DNA of 64,000 nucleotides from Ga0077530 sp046293075 (GTDB lineage: Bacteria > Pseudomonadota > Alphaproteobacteria > Rhizobiales > Hyphomicrobiaceae), in NCBI GenBank assembly GCA_046293075.1, contig JBKBPL010000001.1:124001-188000 (forward strand), read 5' to 3'. Below the pieces are notes generated by a model, which saw only the letters and a list, made by a program, of their open reading frames with translations, did no database searches and was not told the origin of the DNA. Position numbers and translations under genes: made by a program. Below are positions 32,620 to 41,659 of the stretch, piece by piece; position 1 is the first letter of the stretch; each line of letters begins with the position of its first letter.

Positions 32620-32808
32620 ATGAGCACGACCCCCCTGTATCCCGACCCCATCCCCAGTGAGCTGATCGAGCTGTCGATGCGCCGCGCGCGGATCGAGCGC
32701 TCCAGGGTGATGTGGGCGATGCTCGAGAGGCTGTTCTCGCGGCCCGAGCGCAGCGAGACGGTGGACACGGGCTTCAGCCTTAAGCAGCCCAAGTTGCGGC
32801 TTGGCTGA
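32620..32808 (+). CDS. 62-residue basic helical protein
   Basis: A small protein with a proline-containing N-terminus and a central amphipathic, Arg-rich helix (LIELSMRRARIERSRVMWAM), then a polar tail. A clear TGAGGTGAT ribosome site precedes ATG 32620, supporting translation. It resembles the short basic proteins often found opposite LysR genes, but I do not see a complete DUF1127 signature. It is divergent from the regulator and may be its target. Confidence 0.55.
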   Translation: MSTTPLYPDPIPSELIELSMRRARIERSRVMWAMLERLFSRPERSETVDTGFSLKQPKLRLG

Positions 32809-32880
32809 GCGAGAAGCGGGGCGCGGGTTCGTACGCCCTCCCCTTGGACACCGCGTCCCGGCACCAGCGGGGCAGTCTGG

Positions 32881-33657
32881 CTAGAGTGCCAGGCTGCCCC
32901 GCAGCTTCTGGTGCATCCCGCGGTCGGTCATGTTGAGGCTCAGCGGCGTGACCGAGATGCGGTTGTTGTAGACCGACCAGAGGTCCGTTCCCTCGCGGGG
33001 ATTGGAGCGCCGGCGGGCAAAGCCGAGCCAGTAGTAGGGGTTGCCCCAGGTGTCGTGCCGCTCCTCGACGCCGAGCGGGTTGATGTCGCGGCGACCCTGC
33101 TCGGTGACGTCGATGGCAACGACCTCGTCGGGCATGCAGTCCGGGAAGTTGATGTTCATCAGCACGCCCTGGGGCCACTCGTGATCGAGCAGGCTGCGGA
33201 TCAGGCGCGGGGCATGGGCGAGCGGCGTCTCCCAGCGGAGGTTGTCGGCCGGCGAGCGCGTGCCATACGAAAGCGAAAGCGCCATCGAGCGGATGCCGAG
33301 AAGCGTGCCCTCGAAAGCACCGGCGATGGTGCCCGAGTAGGTCACGTCCTCGGCCATGTTGGCGCCGCGGTTGACCCCGCTCAGCACGAGGTCCGGCCCG
33401 CCGTCGCGCAGCACATGGCGCGTGCCCATGATCACGCTGTCGGTCGGCGTCCCGCGCACGGCATAAACGCGCGGGCTCACCTCCCGCATGCGCAGCGGCT
33501 CATTGAGCGAGAGCGAGTGGCCGGTGCCCGACTGGTTCGTCTCGGGCGCGAAGACCCAGACCTCGCCATCCTTGCCCGCGACCTCCCCGGCGATCTGGCG
33601 CAGCGCGTGCAGGCCAGGTGCATCAATGCCGTCGTCGTTGGTCACGAGAATGCGCAT
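32881..33657 (-). CDS. surE: 5'/3'-nucleotidase SurE
   Basis: Metal-dependent phosphatase acting on nucleoside monophosphates. The 258-residue protein begins ILVTNDDGIDAPGL with the metal-binding Asp pair, and shows VFAPETNQSGTGHSLSL and VLSGVNRGANMAEDVTYSG, the active-site loops. Length is typical. In many Alphaproteobacteria serS is upstream and pcm downstream of surE; neither is present here. Confidence 0.94.
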   Translation of the reverse strand: MRILVTNDDGIDAPGLHALRQIAGEVAGKDGEVWVFAPETNQSGTGHSLSLNEPLRMREVSPRVYAVRGTPTDSVIMGTRHVLRDGGPDLVLSGVNRGANMAEDVTYSGTIAGAFEGTLLGIRSMALSLSYGTRSPADNLRWETPLAHAPRLIRSLLDHEWPQGVLMNINFPDCMPDEVVAIDVTEQGRRDINPLGVEERHDTWGNPYYWLGFARRRSNPREGTDLWSVYNNRISVTPLSLNMTDRGMHQKLRGSLAL

Positions 33658-33867
33658 GGGGTGTCGGGTCTCCGGCTCAATTCAAGAGGCTGCCGGCCAC
33701 GATAGAGGCGCGAGGTGACAAAGGCGAGACCTTGCGCGCCGCGAGCGGCCGGGCGGCTTGACCATGTGCGGATCATCCGCCAGCCGCCCAAGTCAGCAGC
33801 CGGGCGAAGTGGAAAAGTCCTGCCGAGTCAGATAGATTCGCGCCGCATCCACTGTGGAGACGACGCC

Positions 33868-34170
33868 ATGATCGAGAGAACGACCCTGGTGGTGGCCGGC
33901 CGGAAGGCCCTGGTTCCCCGCCTGTTCAAGCGGGTGCTTCAGATCGCCGCCACGGTTACGCTCACGGCGACCGTGCTGCTCGTCGTCATCGTCGGTAATG
34001 GCTTCCTTGTCGGGAAAGCACCGAGCTTCAAGAACGGCTGGAACCTCTGGCTGTCCTTCATTCAGAGGCCGGACATCCTCTCGACGATGATCCTCACGGC
34101 CGTCGTGGCGGTGCTCTTCCTCTACTGGCAGCGCAATCAGGAGCGGAAGGCGGGCGCGACCCGGTCGTGA
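33868..34170 (+). CDS. 100-residue membrane protein of unknown function
   Basis: Two hydrophobic segments are visible, about 26-48 (VTLTATVLLVVIVGNGFLV) and about 71-88 (ILSTMILTAVVAVLFLYW), joined by a short loop and ending in a basic tail (QRNQERKAGATRS). GGAG is nine bases before ATG 33868. I do not recognise the family. It lies alone on the plus strand between surE and xerD, both of which are on the other strand. Confidence 0.65.
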   Translation: MIERTTLVVAGRKALVPRLFKRVLQIAATVTLTATVLLVVIVGNGFLVGKAPSFKNGWNLWLSFIQRPDILSTMILTAVVAVLFLYWQRNQERKAGATRS

Positions 34171-34188
34171 GGCGGAGGGGCGCGGCTA

Positions 34189-35157
34189 TCATCCCGCCGG
34201 TTTCGGCCTCCCGCGCGCGAGCGGATGGTGCTCGTACACGACCGTCTTGAGCCGCTCTTCGAGCACGTGCGTGTAGATCTGCGTCGTCGAGATGTCGGCA
34301 TGGCCGAGGAGCTGCTGGACGGCGCGCAGATCCGCGCCGCGATCGATCAGGTGGCTCGCGAAGGCATGGCGGAGCACGTGCGGGCTCACGCGCTCGGGAT
34401 CCAGGCCAGCTTCGGCCGCAAGTTCCTTCAGCTCGGCGCCGAGATGCTGGCGGGTGACGTGTCCTTCGGCGCTCTTCGCCGGAAAGAGCCACTTGGCGGG
34501 GCGCAGTGCTGGTGATGTGGTCTCGGGATCGGCAAGCGCGGTGAGATAGCGATCGAGCGCCATGCGCGCTTCGCCGTTCAAGGGCACGAGGCGCTCGCGT
34601 TGGCCTTTGCCGGTGATCGTGAGCACGCGCGGGTCGCCGGTCAGGACCTGCCGCGGCAGGGCGACCAGCTCCGAGACGCGCATCCCCGAGGCATAGAGCA
34701 CCTCCAGCATGGCGTGCAGGCGCAGCGCTCGGAGCCGATCGCGCCCCGCGGCTGTTTCGGTGCGCCGTCGCGCGGTCTCGAGCAAGCGCTCGACCTCGGC
34801 GATGGAGAGCGTCTTCGGCAGCGCGCGCGCGCGCTTGGGGCCGCTCAATCCCGCGGCCGGATCCTCCTCAATGATCCCCTCGACCATGAGAAAGCGATAG
34901 AGCTGGCGCGCGGCCGAGGTCTTTCGCGCCCGCGTTGCGGCGGCGAAGCCCCGCTCGGTCAGATGCGCGACATAGGCGGCAAGGTCGCCCGGCGTGGCCG
35001 CGGAGAGGGCGCGCCCGAGGCCATCCAGGAACTCGGCCAGGTCCTCGAGGTCACGGGCGTAGGCCTCAAGCGTGTTGCGGGCGGCACCCTTTTCGGCCGC
35101 CTGCATCTCGAGGAACGTGCGGATATGGGCCCGTTGCGCGGGATCCGGCTGGTTCAT
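34189..35157 (-). CDS. xerD: Site-specific tyrosine recombinase XerD
   Basis: Works with XerC at dif to resolve chromosome dimers, controlled by FtsK. The 322-residue protein has an N-terminal SAM-like core-binding domain (about 5-95) and a catalytic domain with Arg in SGMRVSEL, Lys in TGKGQRERL, HVLRHAFASHL and LGHADISTTQIYTHV, where the final Tyr is the nucleophile. Length and motifs fit the chromosomal recombinase better than a phage integrase. ftsK is on the same window, about 7.7 kb away. Confidence 0.9.
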   Translation of the reverse strand: MNQPDPAQRAHIRTFLEMQAAEKGAARNTLEAYARDLEDLAEFLDGLGRALSAATPGDLAAYVAHLTERGFAAATRARKTSAARQLYRFLMVEGIIEEDPAAGLSGPKRARALPKTLSIAEVERLLETARRRTETAAGRDRLRALRLHAMLEVLYASGMRVSELVALPRQVLTGDPRVLTITGKGQRERLVPLNGEARMALDRYLTALADPETTSPALRPAKWLFPAKSAEGHVTRQHLGAELKELAAEAGLDPERVSPHVLRHAFASHLIDRGADLRAVQQLLGHADISTTQIYTHVLEERLKTVVYEHHPLARGRPKPAG

Positions 35158-35186
35158 GCCACAAGGTATCCCGCGATTCGGCCCGC

Positions 35187-36533
35187 TCAGGCCAGATCGC
35201 GGCTCTTCTTGACGAGATCGACGACCTTAGAGACCGCGGCCTCGATGCCGATCGTCTCCTTGGCCCCGCTCTTGCGGGTCTTGATCTCGGCTTCGCCGGC
35301 CTTCAGGCCTTTGGGGCCGATCACGATCTGATAGGGGAGCCCGATCAGGTCCATGGTTGCGAACTTCGCCCCGGCGCGCTCGTCAGTGTCGTCGTAGAGC
35401 ACGTCGATGCCGGCATTGCTCAGCTTTTCGTACACGGCATTGGCTGCCGCATCCGTATCCTTGTCGCCGGCCTTGAGATTGACGAGCCCGACCTCGAAGG
35501 GGGCGACCGGCACCGGCCACACACAGCCGGCCGCGTCATGGCTCGCCTCGATGATCGCGCCGACGAGCCGCGAGACGCCCACGCCATACGAACCCATGTG
35601 CACGGTGACGAGCTTGCCGTCCGGACCCTGCACCCTGCAGTTCATGGGCTCAGAGTACTTCGTGCCGAAGTAGAAGATGTGGCCGACCTCGATGCCGCGC
35701 GCGGTGACCTGTTTGTCGGCCGGCACTTCTGCCGCAAATCTGGCTGCATCGTGCTTCTCGTCGGTTGCGGCGTACTGCGATGTCCACTGCTTGATGATCG
35801 GCGAGAGATCGGCGTCGAAATCGACGTCCTTCCCTGGCACGGGCGTCTCGATGAGGTCCGTGTGGCAGTAGACTTGGCTCTCGCCCGTCTCGGCGAGGAT
35901 GATGAACTCGTGGCTGAGGTCGCCGCCGATCGGGCCAGTTTCGGCAGCCATGGGGATCGACTTCAGCCCCATGCGCGCGAACGTGCGCAGGTAGGCGACG
36001 AACATGCGGTTGTAGGCGTGGCGCGCGGCCTCGGCCGAGAGATCGAACGAGTAGGCATCCTTCATGAGGAACTCGCGGCCGCGCATGACGCCGAAACGCG
36101 GGCGCACCTCATCGCGGAACTTCCATTGGATATGGTAAAGGTTCCTCGGCAGGTCCTTGTAGGACTTGACGCTGTCACGGAAGATCTCGGTGATCTGCTC
36201 CTCGTTGGTCGGGCCGTAGAGCATCTCGCGCTCATGCCGGTCCTTGATGCGCAGCATCTCCTTGCCGTAGGCGTCATAGCGGCCCGACTGGCGCCAGAGG
36301 TCGGCCGGCTGGATGGTCGGCATGAGAACCTCGATGGCGCCCGAGCGGTTCTGCTCCTCGCGCACGATCTGCTCGATCTTCTTCAGGACCCGGAAGCCGA
36401 GCGGCAGCCAGGAGTAGATGCCGGCGCTCGACTTCTTGATCATGCCGGTGCGCAGCATGAGCTGGTGGGAGACGATCTCCGCCTCTTTGGGCGTCTCGCG
36501 CAGGACCGGCAGGAAGAAGCGTGTGAGGCGCAT
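35187..36533 (-). CDS. proS: Prolyl-tRNA synthetase (alphaproteobacterial type without INS domain)
   Basis: Class II enzyme that charges tRNA-Pro. The 448-residue product has class II motif 2 as FRDEVRPRFGVMRGREF and motif 3 around GVSRLVGAIIE, followed by the anticodon-binding domain. At 448 residues it lacks the roughly 180-residue INS editing domain found between motifs 2 and 3 in E. coli-type ProRS, as is known in Alphaproteobacteria. Editing of mischarged Ala-tRNA-Pro would then need a separate trans-acting protein elsewhere. Confidence 0.94.
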   Translation of the reverse strand: MRLTRFFLPVLRETPKEAEIVSHQLMLRTGMIKKSSAGIYSWLPLGFRVLKKIEQIVREEQNRSGAIEVLMPTIQPADLWRQSGRYDAYGKEMLRIKDRHEREMLYGPTNEEQITEIFRDSVKSYKDLPRNLYHIQWKFRDEVRPRFGVMRGREFLMKDAYSFDLSAEAARHAYNRMFVAYLRTFARMGLKSIPMAAETGPIGGDLSHEFIILAETGESQVYCHTDLIETPVPGKDVDFDADLSPIIKQWTSQYAATDEKHDAARFAAEVPADKQVTARGIEVGHIFYFGTKYSEPMNCRVQGPDGKLVTVHMGSYGVGVSRLVGAIIEASHDAAGCVWPVPVAPFEVGLVNLKAGDKDTDAAANAVYEKLSNAGIDVLYDDTDERAGAKFATMDLIGLPYQIVIGPKGLKAGEAEIKTRKSGAKETIGIEAAVSKVVDLVKKSRDLA

Positions 36534-36682
36534 GAGGGGTGGGGCTCCCAGTTGATGCGTTGCGCGGTGGCGGGCTGAGTGGCCGGCTGTCGCGGTTTTC
36601 GTAACACCCGCCTTGCTCTAGCGGCTTCCGCGCGGCGAGGCAATGCGACGCCGCCGCGGTGAGCCGTGTGCACCCTGTTAGT

Positions 36683-36693
36683 GTGCAATGCAC
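36683..36693 (+). promoter_or_regulatory. TGC-N3-GCA dyad upstream of the hydroxyacid dehydrogenase gene
   Basis: GTGCA-A-TGCAC lies about 100 bases before the dehydrogenase start. Read on the other strand its core TGCATTGCAC is identical to one of the two sites ahead of the phasin gene. It may be bound by the same regulator. Confidence 0.4.
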
Positions 36694-36791
36694 TGTCATT
36701 CCTTGCCTTTGTGTTCCCGAAGGGCATCTGCTAGAGAGGGCCAAGATTGCGGCAGGCGGCTGCCGCCAGTGTGAGCGCCGGACATTTCCCC

Positions 36792-37790
36792 ATGCCCAAC
36801 AGTCCCAAGAAGCCCCTCGTCATCGTCACGCGCAAGCTGCCGGAGATCGTCGAGACGCGCATGCGGGAGCTTTTCAATGCGCGCCTCAACCTGGACGACA
36901 CGCCGATGTCGAAAGCGGCCCTCGTCGAGGCCGTGAAGACCGCAGAGGTGCTGGTGCCGACGGTCACGGATCGCATCGACCGCACGGTGCTGGCCCAAGC
37001 GGGGCCCCAGCTCAAGCTGATCGCGAACTTCGGCACCGGCGTCGACAACATCGACCTCGACACCGCGAGGAACCGCGGCATCACGGTCACCAACACGCCG
37101 GGCGTCCTCACCGAGGACACCGCCGACATGACCATGGCGCTCATCCTCGCCGTGCCGCGGCGGCTCGTGGAAGGCGCAGCACTCCTCAAGGACCCGCGCG
37201 CGAACTGGGGCGGCTGGTCGCCGACGTGGATGCTCGGACATCGCATCTTCGGCAAGCGGCTTGGCATCATCGGCATGGGGCGCATCGGCCAGGCGGTGGC
37301 GCGCCGCGCTATCGCCTTCGGCCTGCAGGTGCACTACCACAACCGCCGCCGCCTGCCCGAGGAAGTGGAGCAGGAGCTTGATGCGACCTACTGGGACAGC
37401 CTCGACCAGATGCTGGCGCGCATGGACATCATCTCGGTCAACTGCCCGCACACGCCCGCCACCTACCACCTGCTCTCGGCGCGCCGCCTCAAGCTGCTCA
37501 AGCCGACAGCCTATGTGGTCAACACCGCGCGCGGCGAGGTGATCGACGAGAATGAGCTCGCTCGCCTCATCGAGGCTGGCGCGATCGCGGGTGCGGGTCT
37601 CGACGTCTTCGAGCACGAACCGGCGATCAACCCGAAGCTGCTTGCATCACCGCGTGTCGTCGCGCTGCCGCACATGGGCTCGGCGACGCTCGAGGGCCGC
37701 ATCGATATGGGCGAGAAGGTCATCATCAACATCAAGACGTTCCTCGACGGCCACGCCCCGCCCGATCGCGTCTTTCCGGCCATGTTCTGA
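36792..37790 (+). CDS. D-isomer-specific 2-hydroxyacid dehydrogenase (glyoxylate/hydroxypyruvate reductase-like)
   Basis: A 332-residue NAD(P)-dependent dehydrogenase. The nucleotide-binding motif GMGRIGQAVARRA is in the middle, and the catalytic residues are Arg in NTARGEVID, Glu in FEHEP and His in LPHMGSAT. The form is closest to D-glycerate dehydrogenase or glyoxylate reductase. ATG 36792 begins MPNSPKKPLVIVTRKLP, which fits the family; an earlier in-frame start exists at 36747. A TGC-rich dyad lies upstream. Confidence 0.88.
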   Translation: MPNSPKKPLVIVTRKLPEIVETRMRELFNARLNLDDTPMSKAALVEAVKTAEVLVPTVTDRIDRTVLAQAGPQLKLIANFGTGVDNIDLDTARNRGITVTNTPGVLTEDTADMTMALILAVPRRLVEGAALLKDPRANWGGWSPTWMLGHRIFGKRLGIIGMGRIGQAVARRAIAFGLQVHYHNRRRLPEEVEQELDATYWDSLDQMLARMDIISVNCPHTPATYHLLSARRLKLLKPTAYVVNTARGEVIDENELARLIEAGAIAGAGLDVFEHEPAINPKLLASPRVVALPHMGSATLEGRIDMGEKVIINIKTFLDGHAPPDRVFPAMF

Positions 37791-37930
37791 CGATCGGAAG
37801 CCGGCTGCTTATCCGCTGATTATCCACAGCCTTGGGCGCTGCCGGCGGCGCGCCCGATGCTATGTTTTATCAACGATTCGCCCATGCTTGGTTCCCTGCG
37901 TGCGGGCACCCGTGAGAGGGGAGGCCGATC

Positions 37931-38839
37931 ATGGCAGATGGCAGCAGGTCGGGTGCGCTCGAGATCGAGGCGGAGGTTGCCGCCGCCGAAGCCGCCCGCG
38001 AGGCCAAAGCCGACGTCTACGAGCAGGCGGAAAGCAAGCTTCCGGCGCCGACACGGCGGCTGCGCAATCGCCGTATGCGGCAGGACGACTGGCACGCGTT
38101 CACCGTCGATATCTGGCTGACGAACTTCAACTCCGTCGAGTTCGGCATCTTCAAGCACAGTCGCAATCGGGCCAAGTCGCGCCAGTTCACGCTCGACATG
38201 GACGTATTTGCCGAGGTGACGGAAAACGGCCAGCGCACCGGCCTCATCGCCTACCGCGAGGAACTTTGGAAGAAAAAAGAGGGCATGGACCGGCGGCTCG
38301 TCCTGCGCCTCTTCGGCGACAAGCTCAACTGGCGCGCAACCATGGACCTCATGCTGGCGCGCTCGCTCCAGCTCACGATCGGCGCCCGCGGGCTTCCTGT
38401 CGCGGCCTATTCGGTGAACGTCGGCGAGCAGATCCACAACATCTATCTCGAGCGCTCCGCCAACAAGTGGCCGCTCATGCCGGAGAATTATGCGTTCTTT
38501 GTCCTCGATGGGCATAACCCCGTGATCTATCGCCTGCGCCGCGACATGATCGACCTTGGCGGCGATTTCACGCTCTACGATGCCGCCGGCAATGTCGTTG
38601 GCCGGCTCGACGGCAAGGTCTTCTCGATCGGGGGCAAGTGGCGCTGCCGCATTCTGAAGTCGCACGCCGATCCGCGCTTGCTCCACGTGCTGAAGCTCTT
38701 CATTGGCAAAGAGATCTTCGCGCGGGATGTGCGCCATCATCTCAAGCGCCTGTGGCGGGACGTGCGTGCCGGCCGCATCGTGCCGAAGATCGATCGCCAG
38801 GAAGCCGATCTCTACATGAACCCGCGGCGGATGCGCTGA
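37931..38839 (+). CDS. Hypothetical protein with tubby-like/LURP-one-related C-terminal region
   Basis: A 302-residue soluble protein. The N-terminus (about 8-35) is Ala/Glu-rich and probably helical. Residues about 196-230 contain IYRLRRDMIDLGGDFTLYDA and a following NVVGRLDGKVFSIGGKW, closely matching the repeat pattern of LURP-one-related (DUF567) proteins, which have a tubby/scramblase-like beta-barrel. The middle region is conserved-looking but not recognised. Bacterial LOR proteins have no firm role; lipid or membrane interaction is only an analogy. It stands just before the two serine hydrolase genes. Confidence 0.6.
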   Translation: MADGSRSGALEIEAEVAAAEAAREAKADVYEQAESKLPAPTRRLRNRRMRQDDWHAFTVDIWLTNFNSVEFGIFKHSRNRAKSRQFTLDMDVFAEVTENGQRTGLIAYREELWKKKEGMDRRLVLRLFGDKLNWRATMDLMLARSLQLTIGARGLPVAAYSVNVGEQIHNIYLERSANKWPLMPENYAFFVLDGHNPVIYRLRRDMIDLGGDFTLYDAAGNVVGRLDGKVFSIGGKWRCRILKSHADPRLLHVLKLFIGKEIFARDVRHHLKRLWRDVRAGRIVPKIDRQEADLYMNPRRMR

Positions 38840-38915
38840 GTTCGGCGGCTGGAATTTCCATGAGAGTTGGTGCTATTGCCATCTCGGGCCCCGCGGGAGG
38901 ACGCACCTTCAGCCT

Positions 38916-40196
38916 ATGCCGATGAAGACCGCATTTACAGCCTTCGCGCTGATGCTCCTGCTGGTGCCTCGCGCTCTTTGCGCTGCCGAGCCTTGGCCCC
39001 TGCCGCGCGCCGAGCCCGCATCCCTCGGCTTTGCGCCGGATGGCCTGAGGAGGATTGCCGAGACCCTCAGCGCCGACATCGAGAAGGGGCAGATCCCCGG
39101 TGCGGTCCTGCTCATCGCGCGCCGCGGCAAGATCGTGTTCGCCGAGGCCTTGGGTTTTCGCGATCCCGAGACCAAGGCGCCGATGGCGCTGGATGCGATC
39201 TTCTCGATTGCCAGCATGACGAAGCCCATGGTCTCGGTCGGCATCATGATGCTGGTCGAGGAAGGCAGGCTCGCGCTCGAGGATCCGGTCGGCAAGTACC
39301 TCCCGCAGATCGCAGACCTCAGGGTGGCCGCGCGCACGCACGCCGACGGCAACGGCGCGATCGCGACGCGACCGGCGAAGCGCCAGCCGACCATCGAGGA
39401 TCTGCTCCGCCACACCTCCGGCATGACGTCCGGCAATCGCGGCAAGACGGATGTGCACAAGCTGTGGCCGTATAGTGGCGCCCGGGCGGCGGTGCGCATG
39501 ACCGGGGATGAACTGCTGGATAGGATCGCCGGCCTGCCGCTGCTGCATGATCCCGGGGCGGCCTGGTCCTACGGGTTTTCCACCGATGTGCTGGGATTGC
39601 TGATCGAGAAGATCTCCGGGCAGAAGCTCTCGACCTTCCTTTCCGAGCGGCTCTGGGGGCCGCTTGGCATGAAGGATACCTCGTTCGCGCTTCCAAAGGA
39701 CAAGTGGGATCGCTATGCGCGCGCCTTCGAGGACAGTCCGCGTACCGGCAAGCGGCAGCACGTGCTGCACGCTGAGGGCAAGCCGCTCAAATACGAATGC
39801 GGCGGCGGCTGCGCGATCTCGACGGCCGGCGACTACATCCGTTTCACGCAGATGCTGCTCAACGGCGGCGCGCTCGATGGAACGAGGATCCTGAAGGCCG
39901 AAACCGTGGCCAATATGACGTCCAATCACCTTGGTGCCGACTTCGGCGTCGACGCGGAAGGAACGCGCGCGGGCTTTGGCTTCGGTCTCGGCTTTGCCGT
40001 GCGGCTCAAGCCCGGCACGCGAGCGGCCCCCGGCAGCGCGGGTGAGTACAACTGGGGCGGGGCCTATGGGACGTACTTCTGGAATGACCCGAAGCAGGCG
40101 CTGGCCGTGGTCTTCATGTCCCAGGCACCGGGACCGATCCGCTATCACTATCGCAAGCTCATGCCCAAGCTGGTCCATGAGGCGCTCGTTCACTAA
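38916..40196 (+). CDS. Exported beta-lactamase-family serine hydrolase
   Basis: A 426-residue class C beta-lactamase/esterase-like protein with an N-terminal signal peptide (KTAFTAFALMLLLVPRALCAA), so it acts outside the cytoplasm. The catalytic SxxK is in SIASMTKPM, the Tyr motif in SYGFSTDVLG and a third conserved block in GAYGTYFWNDP. Such enzymes include esterases and D-aminopeptidases; beta-lactam resistance cannot be inferred. The next gene is a paralogue without the signal. Start at 38916; a second ATG lies two codons later. Confidence 0.87.
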   Translation: MPMKTAFTAFALMLLLVPRALCAAEPWPLPRAEPASLGFAPDGLRRIAETLSADIEKGQIPGAVLLIARRGKIVFAEALGFRDPETKAPMALDAIFSIASMTKPMVSVGIMMLVEEGRLALEDPVGKYLPQIADLRVAARTHADGNGAIATRPAKRQPTIEDLLRHTSGMTSGNRGKTDVHKLWPYSGARAAVRMTGDELLDRIAGLPLLHDPGAAWSYGFSTDVLGLLIEKISGQKLSTFLSERLWGPLGMKDTSFALPKDKWDRYARAFEDSPRTGKRQHVLHAEGKPLKYECGGGCAISTAGDYIRFTQMLLNGGALDGTRILKAETVANMTSNHLGADFGVDAEGTRAGFGFGLGFAVRLKPGTRAAPGSAGEYNWGGAYGTYFWNDPKQALAVVFMSQAPGPIRYHYRKLMPKLVHEALVH

Positions 40197-40407
40197 GAGC
40201 GCGGCGCCGGTCGCCTACACGTGGAGCCAAGCGCTGCGGCGGGGGCTGCTCAGCGCCCGGAGTGCGTGGCCGGCAATATGGTGTTGGCCTATCTTCAAAT
40301 TTCCATAGATCCGCGGCAACGTTGGCGGTCCGCTCTGGTGCCCGAGGCGATCGTCGGCTAACGACAGTGGCGGGATGCCAGCCGTGCCATCAAAGGGAGA
40401 AAGAGCC

Positions 40408-41631
40408 ATGCCGTCCGCATCGAACTCCAGCGCGGTCCTGCAGCGGGCCGCGCCCGCCGAGCTTGGTTTCGACGTCGGGCGGCTCGGCCGTATCCGCGAG
40501 GCGATCGACCGAGAGGTGGCTGCGGGGCTTATTCCGGGCGCCGTGATTGGCGTCGCGCGCCGCGGCAAGATCGCGCTCTTGGAAGGCTACGGCTTTCGCG
40601 ACAAGTCCGCCGGGACGCCCATGTGGGCCGATGCGGTCTTTTCCATTGCCTCGATGACCAAGCCGATGGTCTCCGTCGGCATCATGATGCTGGTCGAGGA
40701 GGGGCGGCTGCTCCTCGGCGATCCGGTCTCGAAGTACCTGCCGCAGCTCGCCGGGATGCGCGTCGCCAAGTCGATCACGAGTGACACGCTTGAGACGGTG
40801 CCGGCCGAGCGCGAGATGACCGTGCACGACCTTCTGCGCCACACCTCCGGCCTGACCTATCAGAACCGCGGCACGAGTGCGGCCTATCGGGCCTATCCCG
40901 TGCACGGCACGAATGCGGTGCACGAGAAGGAAGAGTTCTTGACCCTGCTCGGCAAGGCGCCGCTGCTCTTCCAGCCGGGGACGACCTGGGAATACGGCCT
41001 CTCGACGGACATGCTCGGCTTCATCATCGAGGCGGTCACCGGGCAGCGCCTGGGCACTTTTCTCTCCGAGCGCCTGTGGCAGCCGCTCGGCATGGCCGAC
41101 ACCGGCTTCGAGCTCACCGACCAGACACGCGAACGCTACGCCCGCGCGCTCCCCAAGGACCCGCTCACCGGCGAACCGCTGATTGTGCACCACGCGACGG
41201 GCAAGATCTCGAAGTGGGAGTCGGGCGGCGGCGGTTGCGTCTCGACGGCGGCGGACTATCTGCGCTTCACGCAGATGCTGCTCGATGGCGGCGTCGGCAA
41301 CGGCCAGCGCCTTCTTGGCCCTAAGACAGTCGCGCTCATGACGTCCGATCACCTCGGCGACACGATCGTCAATCGACTCCCCGAGACTATGGACCCGGCC
41401 TTTGCGGGTTATGGCTTCGGGCTTGGCTTTGCGGTGCGCAAGGAGCAGGGCCTTTCTGCCGCGAATGGAACGGCCGGGGACTACTACTGGTCGGGCGTCT
41501 ATGGCACGTACTTCTGGAATGATCCGGCTGAGCGCATGACTGTCGTCGCGATGATCGTGGCGCCGGGCCCGCTGCGGCTGCGCTACCGCCAGCTCATCCG
41601 CTCCCTGGTGCTCCAGGCGATCGTCGACTGA
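40408..41631 (+). CDS. Cytoplasmic beta-lactamase-family serine hydrolase, paralogue of the previous gene
   Basis: A 407-residue relative of the exported enzyme just upstream, sharing identical blocks around the active site (FSIASMTKPMVSVGIMMLVE) and at the C-terminus (GVYGTYFWNDP). SxxK and the Tyr motif (EYGLSTDMLG) are intact. It has no signal peptide; ATG 40408 follows GGGAGAAAG. The 211-base gap between the copies suggests tandem duplication and then relocalisation of one copy. Substrate unknown; esterase activity is likely for the family. Confidence 0.87.
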   Translation: MPSASNSSAVLQRAAPAELGFDVGRLGRIREAIDREVAAGLIPGAVIGVARRGKIALLEGYGFRDKSAGTPMWADAVFSIASMTKPMVSVGIMMLVEEGRLLLGDPVSKYLPQLAGMRVAKSITSDTLETVPAEREMTVHDLLRHTSGLTYQNRGTSAAYRAYPVHGTNAVHEKEEFLTLLGKAPLLFQPGTTWEYGLSTDMLGFIIEAVTGQRLGTFLSERLWQPLGMADTGFELTDQTRERYARALPKDPLTGEPLIVHHATGKISKWESGGGGCVSTAADYLRFTQMLLDGGVGNGQRLLGPKTVALMTSDHLGDTIVNRLPETMDPAFAGYGFGLGFAVRKEQGLSAANGTAGDYYWSGVYGTYFWNDPAERMTVVAMIVAPGPLRLRYRQLIRSLVLQAIVD

Positions 41632-41659
41632 GCGCTGCCGACCTGCAGGATCGCATGAG

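Noticed and set aside
34189..35157. Tyrosine recombinase considered as a phage or island integrase
   Set aside because: Motifs and length fit chromosomal XerD, with no tRNA attachment site or mobile genes nearby.
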